A DNA stretch of 64,000 nt from Allopusillimonas sp008369125 (lineage in GTDB: Bacteria; Pseudomonadota; Gammaproteobacteria; Burkholderiales; Burkholderiaceae_B), in the NCBI RefSeq assembly GCF_008369125.1, contig NZ_VOAY01000001.1, positions 1,178,001 to 1,242,000 of the forward strand. The letters are read 5' to 3'. Shown here one piece after another: positions 25,590 to 33,324 of this stretch. How positions within the stretch are numbered: position 1 is the first letter of the stretch; each line of letters starts with the position of its first letter. Position numbers and translations under genes: made by a program. The notes under the pieces were generated by a model. It was given only the letters and a program-made list of their open reading frames with translations. It was not told the origin of the DNA and did no database searches.

Positions 25590-27029
25590 CTAAACGCCAA
25601 GCGTTGTAGCTGGGGTTTCCCGTTTCAACGATACGCACGCCAGGGTGTTGCCACCCTGACGATTTACCACTATCTCCACGAGCGTAGGCTGAGTCTCTCC
25701 AGCCGGTTCGGAGCATCCCGCCCCTACCTCTTTTACTCTCTGTTTAGTAATCCCCACGCGCTTGACACTCTTTTTGACCAAACCATCGCTCAAAATAAGC
25801 GAAACGCCACGTTTAACCAATACCTTGGCGGCGTTGGTATCAGCGTTATCGGTGTGGTGGCAGCGTTGGCAGACAAAAACCGCTTGTGAGAGCCGGTTGT
25901 CCTGGTGAGTGAAGCCGCATTGGCTGCACTCCTGCGAAGAGTAATGCGCGGGTACCTCAATACTTAATTTTCCTGCACGCCTTGCTTTGTAGTGCGTGTA
26001 AAGCTTGATCTGGACCCAGCCAGAAGCCAGGATGGACCGATTGAGCCCCGTCTTCTGGCGAACATTCTTGCCCGGCGCTTTGATGCTCCCTTTGGCGCTG
26101 GCGGTCATGTTTTTGACGTTTAGCGCCTCGAAGACAAACAGCTTGTAACGCGTATCGGTCACCAGGGCATGGCTGGTTTGGTGGCAAAAATCCCGGCGCA
26201 CGTCAGCGCCATAGCGTTGGTAACGGGCCACACGCTGTTTGGCTTTTTTCCAGCGGCCAGACCCTTTTACCCGACGTGCCTGGCGACGCTGCCAACGCTT
26301 TTTGTACTTGATCTGTTTGGCCACCCGTTTCTTTTGAACCTCGGAAAAATCGAATTGCTGACCGTCGCTGCCCGCCAGAGGGATGTTAACGCCTCGATCT
26401 AAACCCAGCGTCATGGCGGCCAGCTCAGGCGCGCTAAAGCCGCGCAACCACTCAGCCGATTCCTCTTCGGTAGGCGCGATTACCCCATCCTCATAGTTAA
26501 ACGACACATGCCAGCGACGCGCGTGCACGCTCAGGTGAATAGAGGATGGCGGCTGATAGCCGCGATGGGCGACAAAGGCCAAAGCGCCGATTGGATGTTT
26601 TTTTGTGCCAATGTGCAGAGTATGGGTCACTTCTCCGGTGTCTGGGTCAGTGGCTGGCACAAAGCTGAACAACTCGTTGGTGAGCCACACAGACTGCTTA
26701 CCATGCCTTGTTTGAATCGTAGGGCGCCCACCAAGACCAGAGAAGAACCGGCTGTAGGCTTGTTTCCACTTGGTCGCGCCATTGCGCAGCAGCTGGCTTG
26801 GCACCTCATAGAGCCAGGGGGTCAATTCTGGGTTTTTGAACTGGCTGTATTGCTGATCGATGGGCGCGAACTTTCCAACATGGCTCAGTGACTTACGCGC
26901 AAAGTTACGGTAATACCTGTCTTCGCCTACTTTGGCGTTGTAGATAAACCGCTGGCACCCAATCCACTGCAACAACTTACGCTGTTGAACTGGGGTGGGA
27001 TAGCAGCGAAAACGGTTACCGATCTGCAT
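25590..27029 (-). CDS. tnpB: IS605-family TnpB, RNA-guided nuclease
   Basis: 479 aa. It starts at MQIGNRFRCYPTPVQQRKLL (27029); the frame is open to 27119 but overlaps tnpA there. The RuvC-type catalytic residues are present: Asp211 in LGLDRGVN, Glu301 in FEALNVKNM and Asp397 in NADTNAAKV. A zinc ribbon of Cys368-Cys371 and Cys387-Cys390 precedes the last Asp. TnpB proteins are known to be RNA-guided DNA nucleases using a right-end RNA. The gene looks intact and ends within the right-end hairpin, as is typical. Confidence 0.93.
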   Translation of the reverse strand: MQIGNRFRCYPTPVQQRKLLQWIGCQRFIYNAKVGEDRYYRNFARKSLSHVGKFAPIDQQYSQFKNPELTPWLYEVPSQLLRNGATKWKQAYSRFFSGLGGRPTIQTRHGKQSVWLTNELFSFVPATDPDTGEVTHTLHIGTKKHPIGALAFVAHRGYQPPSSIHLSVHARRWHVSFNYEDGVIAPTEEESAEWLRGFSAPELAAMTLGLDRGVNIPLAGSDGQQFDFSEVQKKRVAKQIKYKKRWQRRQARRVKGSGRWKKAKQRVARYQRYGADVRRDFCHQTSHALVTDTRYKLFVFEALNVKNMTASAKGSIKAPGKNVRQKTGLNRSILASGWVQIKLYTHYKARRAGKLSIEVPAHYSSQECSQCGFTHQDNRLSQAVFVCQRCHHTDNADTNAAKVLVKRGVSLILSDGLVKKSVKRVGITKQRVKEVGAGCSEPAGETQPTLVEIVVNRQGGNTLACVSLKRETPATTLGV

Positions 27030-27065
27030 GGTAGGATTGTAGCAATTATGTATTAAGGCGCAAGC

Positions 27066-27503
27066 ATGCAAACCAACAATAAATCGCTGTCTCACGCTGT
27101 TTATAACATTAAGCTGCATGTTGTTTTTGTGACCAAATATCGACGCAAGACGTTAACGCCTGAGCTACTGGATTACCTGCAAACAGCGTTCTCGGACATT
27201 TTGGCGGCGTGGCGTTGCAAGCTGGTGGAGTTCGGCGGCGAGTCCGATCATGTGTACCTGCTAATCGACATTCATCCAGCTATGAATATTTCGGTGTTGA
27301 TTAACAACCTCAAGACCGCCAGCGCCCGGCGTAGCAGGAATCGATTTGCCGAGCATCTGGCTGCATTCTATTGCAAGCCAATGTTCTGGCACCGGGCCTA
27401 TTTTGCGGGCAGTGTGGGCGGGGCCACACTGGAGACGGTTAGAGCGTATGTGGACAGCCAAGGCACCGAAGAACAGGCGAGAAAGAAAGGCAAGGCGCTT
27501 TAA
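27066..27503 (+). CDS. tnpA: IS200/IS605 TnpA, Y1 transposase with altered HUH motif
   Basis: 145 aa, normal length for the single-domain Y1 HUH transposase that cuts and joins single-stranded ends. The N-terminus NIKLHVVFVTKYRRKTL is family-typical and the catalytic Tyr128 is kept in VRAYVDSQ. The metal-binding motif, normally HxH as in DHVHLL, reads DHVYLL: His62-Val-Tyr64. The codon is TAC at 27255-27257, one base from CAC. This should weaken or remove metal binding, so the element may no longer move on its own. Confidence 0.9.
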   Translation: MQTNNKSLSHAVYNIKLHVVFVTKYRRKTLTPELLDYLQTAFSDILAAWRCKLVEFGGESDHVYLLIDIHPAMNISVLINNLKTASARRSRNRFAEHLAAFYCKPMFWHRAYFAGSVGGATLETVRAYVDSQGTEEQARKKGKAL

Positions 27504-27537
27504 CCAAACGCCGTTCGCTTGACCCCCACCCTGCCCG

Positions 27538-27639
27538 TTAGGCTAGGGTGGGGAATGCGCTCGCAACATGTTCAATTTCAACTATCTTCAGATCGTCATC
27601 GGTCATAGCGACGGGCTTGTGCTGCACATTCTTCGACAT
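27538..27639 (-). pseudogene. enolase-superfamily gene, 5' remnant
   Basis: An ATG at 27639 with GGAG ahead opens a 33-codon frame that starts MSKNVQHKPVAMTDDDLKIV and then EIEHV, the usual beginning of mandelate racemase-like proteins (xKIxxIExxx). The frame runs into the left end of the IS element and stops. With the 3' piece at 25103-25582 it probably was one gene; about 200 central codons are absent, so a deletion accompanied or followed the insertion. Confidence 0.6.
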
Positions 27640-27707
27640 TCTTTGCTCCGCATTGATAAGAGCGCGCCACCGCGACGCACTCTCTGACCGACTCTACTAA
27701 TTAATTT

Positions 27708-28031
27708 TTACGTCTGCTGCTTTTTCGATCTTGCCCATACACGCAGGATCCCGGCGGGTACACCGGAGTTGTCTCTGACGCATTCGTCAAGGCGACGGGC
27801 CTGCGCCAGCAGGCTTTTTATCTCCGGGATAACCTCGCGGCCAAAGCTTGACAACACCATACCGCGACCCGTACGGTCAAACAGGCGATCACCCCACTCG
27901 TCCTCCTGGCGAACAAGCTGCTTGCTAACAAACGACTGCGTCACCCCGAGTACCTTTGCGGCGGCCGTCACCGAACCATGATCTGCAATCAGCAGCACGA
28001 TCTCGAGTGCTCGTTGATTAAACGGCGCCAT
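27708..28031 (-). pseudogene. LysR-family regulator, truncated after the DNA-binding domain
   Basis: 107 codons hold a complete LysR helix-turn-helix and linker helix (NQRALEIVLLIADHGSVTAA, TQSFVSKQL, WGDRLFDRTGRGMVLSSFG) and then break off after GVPAGILRV with WARSKKQQT and a stop. Normal members are about 300 aa. The effector domain is missing; the break is 68 bases from the enolase-superfamily 5' remnant, so both were damaged in one deletion-prone area. It begins 13 bases after the dehydrogenase stop on the same strand. Confidence 0.75.
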
Positions 28032-28044
28032 AGTCAGCACACCG

Positions 28045-29034
28045 TCAACTCAACCGCTCAAACCGCGCGACAATTTCATCACGACATTCGCTATTCCACA
28101 AATGCTCGGGCAGCTGGCCATCAAGTATTTGCAACACCTGCTTGGCAGCGCCCTCTCCCATGCACTGCATGCTCTGCTTGGTGATCCCGGCAATATGGCT
28201 GGTAACCAGCACATTACCCAGTTGCAGCAAAGGCGATGACGCTGGCAGCGGCGAGGTCGTAAATACATCGAGCGCTGCGCCTCGTATATGGCCTTTAGAA
28301 AGCACGTCGATCAAGGCGGGTTCATCGATGACACCACCTCGTGACACGTTAATCAAACATGCAGTTGGCTTCATTCTCGCCAGCAGGCTGGCATCTACCA
28401 GACCTTTGGTCTTCTCATTCAGTGGGCAGGCAAGCACGATAAAATCAGAGCGCTCGAACAAAGCAGGCAAATCCACCATTTCAACAAATGAATCAGATGG
28501 TGCGCCGCTGGGTCGATAGGCAATAACATTCATATTGAAACCATGATGTGCTTTCCGCGCCAGATTTTGTCCGATCTGGCCTATGCCTACAATGCCTAGT
28601 GTCTGGCCTTCGATCTCAACCTTGTTGTCAGACAGAGCACGGGCGGCAGACCACCCTTCTTGCCGCAATGTTTTATCAATGTGGGTGAACTTGTGGGAGA
28701 GGTTTAACATTTGCCCGATCGCGTATTCAGCGACTGAGCCGGCATTGCCCCCCGGCACGTTGGCCACCGCAACGCCATGACGTGATGCGGCATCCACGGG
28801 GATCATGTCTATGCCTGCGCCATGGCGCACCACGCCGCGCAGGCGTGTGGCCTGCTCAAACAAGGCCGGTGGTAGCGGCGAGCGAACAACAATAACGTCG
28901 GCCAGACGGGCGGCATCAATTAAGCCCTGTTCTGATTTGTCTTTAGCTATTTCAACGTGTGCCCGCGCAGCCATCAGCGCGGTAGCTGACGGCGCGATGG
29001 CGTCTGTCAAGAGTACAAACGGCTGCTTGTTCAA
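28045..29034 (-). CDS. D-2-hydroxyacid dehydrogenase (phosphoglycerate dehydrogenase-like)
   Basis: 329 aa. The N-terminal substrate domain has VVRHGAGIDMIPVDAASRHG, followed by the Rossmann motif GIVGIGQIGQNLA. The catalytic Arg is in NVSRGGVID, an acidic position lies in the region VFTTSPLP where most members have FEEEPLP, and His is in VTSHIAGITKQ. The Glu of the usual E-P-L motif is replaced (TSPLP), which could lower activity. It precedes the truncated LysR gene and may be a survivor of a catabolic operon including the broken dehydratase. Confidence 0.85.
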   Translation of the reverse strand: MNKQPFVLLTDAIAPSATALMAARAHVEIAKDKSEQGLIDAARLADVIVVRSPLPPALFEQATRLRGVVRHGAGIDMIPVDAASRHGVAVANVPGGNAGSVAEYAIGQMLNLSHKFTHIDKTLRQEGWSAARALSDNKVEIEGQTLGIVGIGQIGQNLARKAHHGFNMNVIAYRPSGAPSDSFVEMVDLPALFERSDFIVLACPLNEKTKGLVDASLLARMKPTACLINVSRGGVIDEPALIDVLSKGHIRGAALDVFTTSPLPASSPLLQLGNVLVTSHIAGITKQSMQCMGEGAAKQVLQILDGQLPEHLWNSECRDEIVARFERLS

Positions 29035-29203
29035 TGCATTGTCTCCGTATAATTTTTATGTAAGGCCATAAAAACAGCCCTTGTTGGCCTTTTGCTTGTC
29101 GCTAAGGCCACGACAGGCTGCCAAAAAACAATTCTAACCCAGGCTAAGCAACACTAACGCGCCCCCACAGTGGTATCGTTTAACGTTTTTCAAGAAGCAG
29201 ATT

Positions 29204-29416
29204 ATGGGTGATTTAACTGGCGCTATTATTGTTGTCGTAACGTTCGCCGTCTCGTTTGGCCTCGTCAGGGCCATAGTGCTTTATCGCAACAAACGCGCTG
29301 CCGAACGCAAACAGGCGGTTGTCGCCGCCCAGGCGCTAGAAAAGTCTTTGCAGCCACCGTCAAAAAACAAGAACAAGCGTCGGCGCGAGCAACGCAAAAA
29401 TTCGTCTGGCTCGTGA
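29204..29416 (+). CDS. small single-pass membrane protein, hypothetical
   Basis: 70 aa. One strong hydrophobic segment at residues 7-28 (AIIVVVTFAVSFGLVRAIVL) is followed by a highly basic, probably cytoplasmic tail (KNKNKRRREQRKN). I recognise no family. Codon use is like that of the neighbours, and an AAGAAGCAG lies ahead of the ATG. It stands alone between a dehydrogenase and a RidA gene. Possibly real, function unknown. Confidence 0.5.
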   Translation: MGDLTGAIIVVVTFAVSFGLVRAIVLYRNKRAAERKQAVVAAQALEKSLQPPSKNKNKRRREQRKNSSGS

Positions 29417-29540
29417 TTCGACAAAGCGGTAACCTGCCCGCTATACGTCTATAAGAAGGCAGAGCTGGTACGCTGTGCTGCTAGGCTATTCGCTGCTCGT
29501 ACTCGGTACAATCAACCAACACCCACTACACATCAAAAAA

Positions 29541-29984
29541 ATGACTGACTCTGCTAAAGCATCTTTACCGATACCCCAAGGCAACTATCTGCCAGCCACG
29601 CGCGATGGCGATCAAATATTTACCGCTGGCATGACCCCCCGACGCGATGGCACGCTTATTCTTAAAGGAAAGGTCAGCAGCGCACAGGCATTGGGTGACT
29701 ACAAAGAGGCGGTTCAGCTGGCAGCGGCTAATGCGCTTGTGGCCGCAAAATCAACGTTAAACAGTGATGAGCAAGTAGGCAAGGTGCTGCACATGACGGT
29801 GTACATCGCTGCCGACGCAGAGTTCGAACAGCACGCCAAGTTGGCTGACTTCGCGTCTGAATACCTGGTTAACGAACTGGGTGACGCGGGCCGCAGCACG
29901 CGCGCTGCAATCGGCGTCTATACATTGCCGGGCAACGCGCCTGTTGAAATTTCATTGATTGCGAGCGCTGCTAAGGCAACCTAA
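29541..29984 (+). CDS. RidA/YjgF/YER057c family protein
   Basis: 147 aa. The RidA fold deaminates reactive enamine/imine intermediates in amino-acid metabolism. Motifs: IFTAGMTPRRDGTLILKGKV near residues 31-50 and the C-terminal AGRSTRAAIGVYTLPGNAPV with the conserved Arg and VEISLIA ending. It belongs to the longer RidA subgroup. The frame is open to 29475; the family begins at MTDSAK (29541). A partial copy of its 3' end is found at 30293-30406. Confidence 0.85.
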   Translation: MTDSAKASLPIPQGNYLPATRDGDQIFTAGMTPRRDGTLILKGKVSSAQALGDYKEAVQLAAANALVAAKSTLNSDEQVGKVLHMTVYIAADAEFEQHAKLADFASEYLVNELGDAGRSTRAAIGVYTLPGNAPVEISLIASAAKAT

Positions 29985-30058
29985 CGTTAACCCAAAAAAT
30001 AATCGAATCTGCGCAACACACCGGATTTCTAATCGTTTTCACGCAGACGTAATCGATT

Positions 30059-30244
30059 TTGTGCAGCAATCAGACAGGAAAGTCAGTCTGCTCAGAACCT
30101 GATTGGTCTTTCCTGCAGTGCCCCACCCCTACAGCAAACCTTCCCGCACTATGTCGAAAGCTTGCCAACCTTCAAGGCTTACGTAAACGCCGATCGCCTG
30201 ATTTTTCGGCACAAGTAGATGCTGTTATAGCTGGCCTGGATTAG
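30059..30244 (+). other. short open frame of unknown status
   Basis: 61 codons without a good ribosome-binding site. The C-terminal half (ALCRKLANLQGLRKRRSPDF, then SAQVDAVIAGLD) is charged and could be the tail of a lost gene, but I do not recognise it. An 8-bp inverted repeat CAGGAAAG / CTTTCCTG at 30075-30115 lies inside and may be a terminator for ridA. Confidence 0.25.
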
Positions 30245-30292
30245 GCTGGCTTCTGACACAGGCTTCTGACACTGTCATGTACATCTTGCCTG

Positions 30293-30406
30293 GGTGACTT
30301 CGCGCCTGAATACCTGGTTACCCAGCAAGCTGAGGCGGGCCGCAGCACGCGCGCCGCAATCGGCGTCTATGCGTGGTTTTCGCCCTGCCTGCCCTCCGTC
30401 ACTTAA
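30293..30406 (+). pseudogene. 3' remnant of a second ridA gene
   Basis: In one frame this reads GDFAPEYLVTQQAEAGRSTR then AAIGVY, matching residues about 96-130 of the RidA protein at 29541-29984 (ADFASEYLVNELGDAGRSTR then AAIGVY). After GVY the two diverge; this copy runs to a stop at 30406. The 5' part is absent. The nucleotide similarity is also clear, so this is a partial duplication or the rest of a deleted paralogue. Confidence 0.65.
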
Positions 30407-31680
30407 AACGCTTTGAATGTCTGCGGCAACCAGAGTGACAGTGCTGGAATAAACGTAACCATTAACACGACCAAAATCGACAAGATGATGAACGGTATAA
30501 CCGCCCGCGCAAGGCGGACCATCGACGTGTTGAACAGCGATGACGCCACAAACAAGTTAAACCCGAACGGTGGTGTGAACATGCCCAGCGCGCCGTTTAC
30601 CAAAATGATAATGCCAAGATGAATCGGGTCTACGCCGATAGCATTGGCGACTGGAAGAAACAATGGCGCAAAGATCACCGTTACTGACGTGGGATCTAAA
30701 AACATGCCCGCTATAACCAGAATCAAGTTGATCATGAGCAGAAGCGCAATCTTGGAACTGAACGTGCTGGTCAACCATTGTGAAATTTCGACGGGAACCC
30801 GTTCAATAGTCAGCAACCATGCCATTGCTGACGCCGCACCAATCAAAATCATAATCTGTGCAGTGATTGCAGCAGAATCAATGGCAATATCGAGTAAGCC
30901 CCTTACGTCCACTTCACGGTATACGACCATTGCAACAAAAATCGTATAAACCGCCGCCACTGCAGCAGATTCTGTAGGCGTTACGATCCCGCCATATATG
31001 CCACCAATGATGATGATGGGCACACCGAGCGCCCAGATGGCTCGCTTAAGTGAGCTGAGAATTTGTTCCCAGCGATAATGGTCGTTGCTTTTGTGACCAC
31101 TCCACAAGCATAGAACCAGGGCATACAGCATGAACATCAAACCGTACAAAATCCCCGGTATGATGCCCGCAATAAACAACTTGCCTATCGAGACATTGGC
31201 CACCGTGCCATAAATGATCATTCCGATACTTGGCGGAATAATCGCTGACACGGATGCGCTTGCGCTGATCAGACCCGTTGAAAAGCCGGGGGCATAGCCA
31301 CTTTTGATCAACGCGGGGTACATAATGCCCCCGATTGCAATAACGGTCGCCGGGCTGGATCCAGACACTGCGCCAAACAGCATGCATGCTAAAACTGTGG
31401 CAAGCGCAAGGCCGCCGGGCATTGGGCTAACCAATGACTTGGCGAAGTCAATAATACGTGTAGACATCCCGCCCCGGCCCATGACGTTTGCCGCAAGTAT
31501 GAACAAGGGGACAGCCATCAGCGGAAACTTATCGAGGCCCGAAAAGGTACGCTGAACCACAATGCTTGGCGGGAAGTTTGTGAACAGTGCGATATAAACC
31601 AACGATGTCAGCAAGAACGCGACGAAAAGAGGCGTCCTTAACAACATGAGACCAATGAGTGCACCCGTAAAGCCCAGCAT
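30403..31680 (-). CDS. dctM: TRAP transporter large permease, DctM subunit
   Basis: 425 aa inner-membrane protein with about 12 hydrophobic segments (for instance MLGFTGALIGLMLLRTPLFV and MILIGAASAMAWLLTIERVP). Family signatures are AVSGSSPATVIAIGGIMYPA and PPSIGMIIYG in the middle and NGALGMFTPPFGFNLFVASS near the end. With the Q and P subunits it imports an organic acid with Na+ or H+. Its ATG overlaps the dctQ stop. Last gene of the P-Q-M operon. Confidence 0.93.
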   Translation of the reverse strand: MLGFTGALIGLMLLRTPLFVAFLLTSLVYIALFTNFPPSIVVQRTFSGLDKFPLMAVPLFILAANVMGRGGMSTRIIDFAKSLVSPMPGGLALATVLACMLFGAVSGSSPATVIAIGGIMYPALIKSGYAPGFSTGLISASASVSAIIPPSIGMIIYGTVANVSIGKLFIAGIIPGILYGLMFMLYALVLCLWSGHKSNDHYRWEQILSSLKRAIWALGVPIIIIGGIYGGIVTPTESAAVAAVYTIFVAMVVYREVDVRGLLDIAIDSAAITAQIMILIGAASAMAWLLTIERVPVEISQWLTSTFSSKIALLLMINLILVIAGMFLDPTSVTVIFAPLFLPVANAIGVDPIHLGIIILVNGALGMFTPPFGFNLFVASSLFNTSMVRLARAVIPFIILSILVVLMVTFIPALSLWLPQTFKAF

Positions 31681-32207
31681 TACGATTCCGTCCTATCAGT
31701 AGAGGCATCAGCGGGTGATAGATTGTTGGACAATACTGGCGGAGGGGTCCAGATCAATATCAGGAAGCGAAAAAACATAAGCGTTCCGCCAATCGTCATG
31801 GCACCGTACATCAGCCACATGGGTAGCCCCAAGGCGATGGTGTTCTGATTGGTCTGAATGGCTTTCATGACAAGCTGTGCTGAGTACCAGACGAAGGCAC
31901 CGCAAGTTGCTGCGCTCAGTGCATGCACGCCAGCAAGCCACCAGCGGTTGACACGGTAACTTAGATGCTCGCCCCAGATATCGACTGCAATATGCAAGCG
32001 CCGATACACGCATACACTACCGCCGATGAACGTGATCCAGATAACGCCATACCTCGCGAGTTCTTCCGCCCAGCTTAAACTTGAGCCAAACGCGTAGCGA
32101 AGAACAACATTGGCGAAGATTACCCCGGTAATGACCAGCAGAAGAACCCCTATGAAGATTTCCTCTGCCGATCTAAACCGGTTTTGCCGTTTTTTGGGTC
32201 GACTCAT
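31680..32207 (-). CDS. dctQ: TRAP transporter small permease, DctQ subunit
   Basis: 175 aa with four hydrophobic segments, starting after a basic N-terminus (MSRPKKRQNRFRSAEEIFIG). The family stretch SLSWAEELARYGVIWITFIG is present. The start overlaps the end of the receptor gene by four bases, and the end overlaps dctM, so all three are translationally coupled. It bridges receptor and large permease in the TRAP complex. Confidence 0.92.
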   Translation of the reverse strand: MSRPKKRQNRFRSAEEIFIGVLLLVITGVIFANVVLRYAFGSSLSWAEELARYGVIWITFIGGSVCVYRRLHIAVDIWGEHLSYRVNRWWLAGVHALSAATCGAFVWYSAQLVMKAIQTNQNTIALGLPMWLMYGAMTIGGTLMFFRFLILIWTPPPVLSNNLSPADASTDRTES

Positions 32208-33181
32208 TTACTGGCCTGGGCCTCAATCTGCTTGAGCAGCTCATCACCATTCTTTTTGACATACTCTGACTGAATCCCTTTTGTGGCTTCTCGCAAAGGC
32301 TGTTTTTCTTCGGCACTTAATGCATATACCGTGACGCCAGCGTTCCTGATTGCGTCTAGATCCTTCTTTTCAACATCCTGCGCCAATTGACGTTGACGTT
32401 TTACCAGTTTGCGTCCGGCATCCATCAACATGGCTTGTTGTTCGTCTGTAAGACCCTTAAACCATTGCGTGCTGTACACAAGAACGCCAGCCAGCGCGGC
32501 ATGTTCAGAAATAGTCAGATGCTTCTGCACCTCTTGAAACTTCATATCATGGATTAGTACCACCGGGTTTTCCTGGGCATCAATAGTTCCCATCTGCAAA
32601 CCGTTGTATACCTCGGCGTAATCCATAGGAACTGGGTTTGCCCCAAGCGAGCGGTAGAAAGACATGACGATTTCACTTTCCATCGTCCTGAACTTGACGC
32701 CATTAAAATCTTCTAGCGTGCGCAATGGTTTATTGGCCGTCATTGCCTTAAACCCATCAATATAGAAGCCGACCCCGGTTACCTGCTGCTCTGCAAGAGA
32801 GTCCAACAACTTCGTTCCGACATCACCATCGACCACCTGCTCAAGGAAATCCATATCCTTGAAAACAAACGGAAGATCGAACAACTGAAGTTGAGGCGCA
32901 AAGCCACTGATACGCGCAGTAGGAACCCAAGTCATCTCCAACGACCCCAATTGCAGGCCCTCGAACATTTCACGTGCGCTACCCAACTGGCCTGAATGGA
33001 ACACGTGAACGTTTATCGCACCGTCGCTGCGTTCGCTCACTTCCTTGGCAAATTCCGTCGCCGCCTCGTGGTGAATCGAGCCTTGAGGAAATCCATGTCC
33101 AAAATTGGCACTTACTGGCTTTGCCACGGCGGCAGAACTAAAAAATAACGCGGCGATACTGAGACTTAGAATTCGTTTCAT
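32204..33181 (-). CDS. dctP: TRAP transporter substrate-binding protein, DctP subunit
   Basis: 325 aa periplasmic receptor. Signal peptide at residues 1-20 (MKRILSLSIAALFFSSAAVA). The DctP family features are FPQGSIHHEAATEFAKEVSE, VHVFHSGQLGSAREMFEGLQ, FDLPFVFKDMDFL and the ligand-binding Arg in GVKFRTMESEIVMSFYRSLG. The frame is open to 33217; MKRILS at 33181 is the natural signal-peptide start. First gene of the dctPQM operon. Ligand not determinable. Confidence 0.92.
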   Translation of the reverse strand: MKRILSLSIAALFFSSAAVAKPVSANFGHGFPQGSIHHEAATEFAKEVSERSDGAINVHVFHSGQLGSAREMFEGLQLGSLEMTWVPTARISGFAPQLQLFDLPFVFKDMDFLEQVVDGDVGTKLLDSLAEQQVTGVGFYIDGFKAMTANKPLRTLEDFNGVKFRTMESEIVMSFYRSLGANPVPMDYAEVYNGLQMGTIDAQENPVVLIHDMKFQEVQKHLTISEHAALAGVLVYSTQWFKGLTDEQQAMLMDAGRKLVKRQRQLAQDVEKKDLDAIRNAGVTVYALSAEEKQPLREATKGIQSEYVKKNGDELLKQIEAQASK

Positions 33182-33324
33182 GGTTTTTTTTGCGTCGATG
33201 CTTTTGCCCATAGCCAAAGGATTCTTAAATCAACCTGGCCACGCACAAGCCTCGCCTTCCTTAAAATAATTAATAAAAGCAATCGGCCGACGTCATCACC
33301 TAGAGAGCCAGCCAGGCCCGTGTT

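Larger units (their letters stand above)
25580..27557. mobile_element. IS200/IS605-family element with divergent tnpA and tnpB
   Basis: About 2.0 kb. tnpB reads leftward and tnpA rightward, the IS605 layout. Each outer end carries an imperfect hairpin rather than inverted terminal repeats: 25583-25616 (CAGCTA and AACGC stems next to the tnpB stop) and 27524-27553 (CCCCACCCT paired with AGGGTGGGG). There is no target duplication, as expected for single-strand transposition. It sits between the two remaining pieces of an enolase-superfamily gene. The exact ends are estimates within about 10 bases. Confidence 0.85.

Noticed and set aside
25590..27503. Co-directional IS608-type layout
   Set aside because: tnpA and tnpB are clearly divergent, so the IS605 arrangement applies.
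30059..30244. Named transposase fragment
   Set aside because: The charged C-terminal stretch is suggestive, but I could not match it to a family, so it is listed only as an open frame of unknown status.
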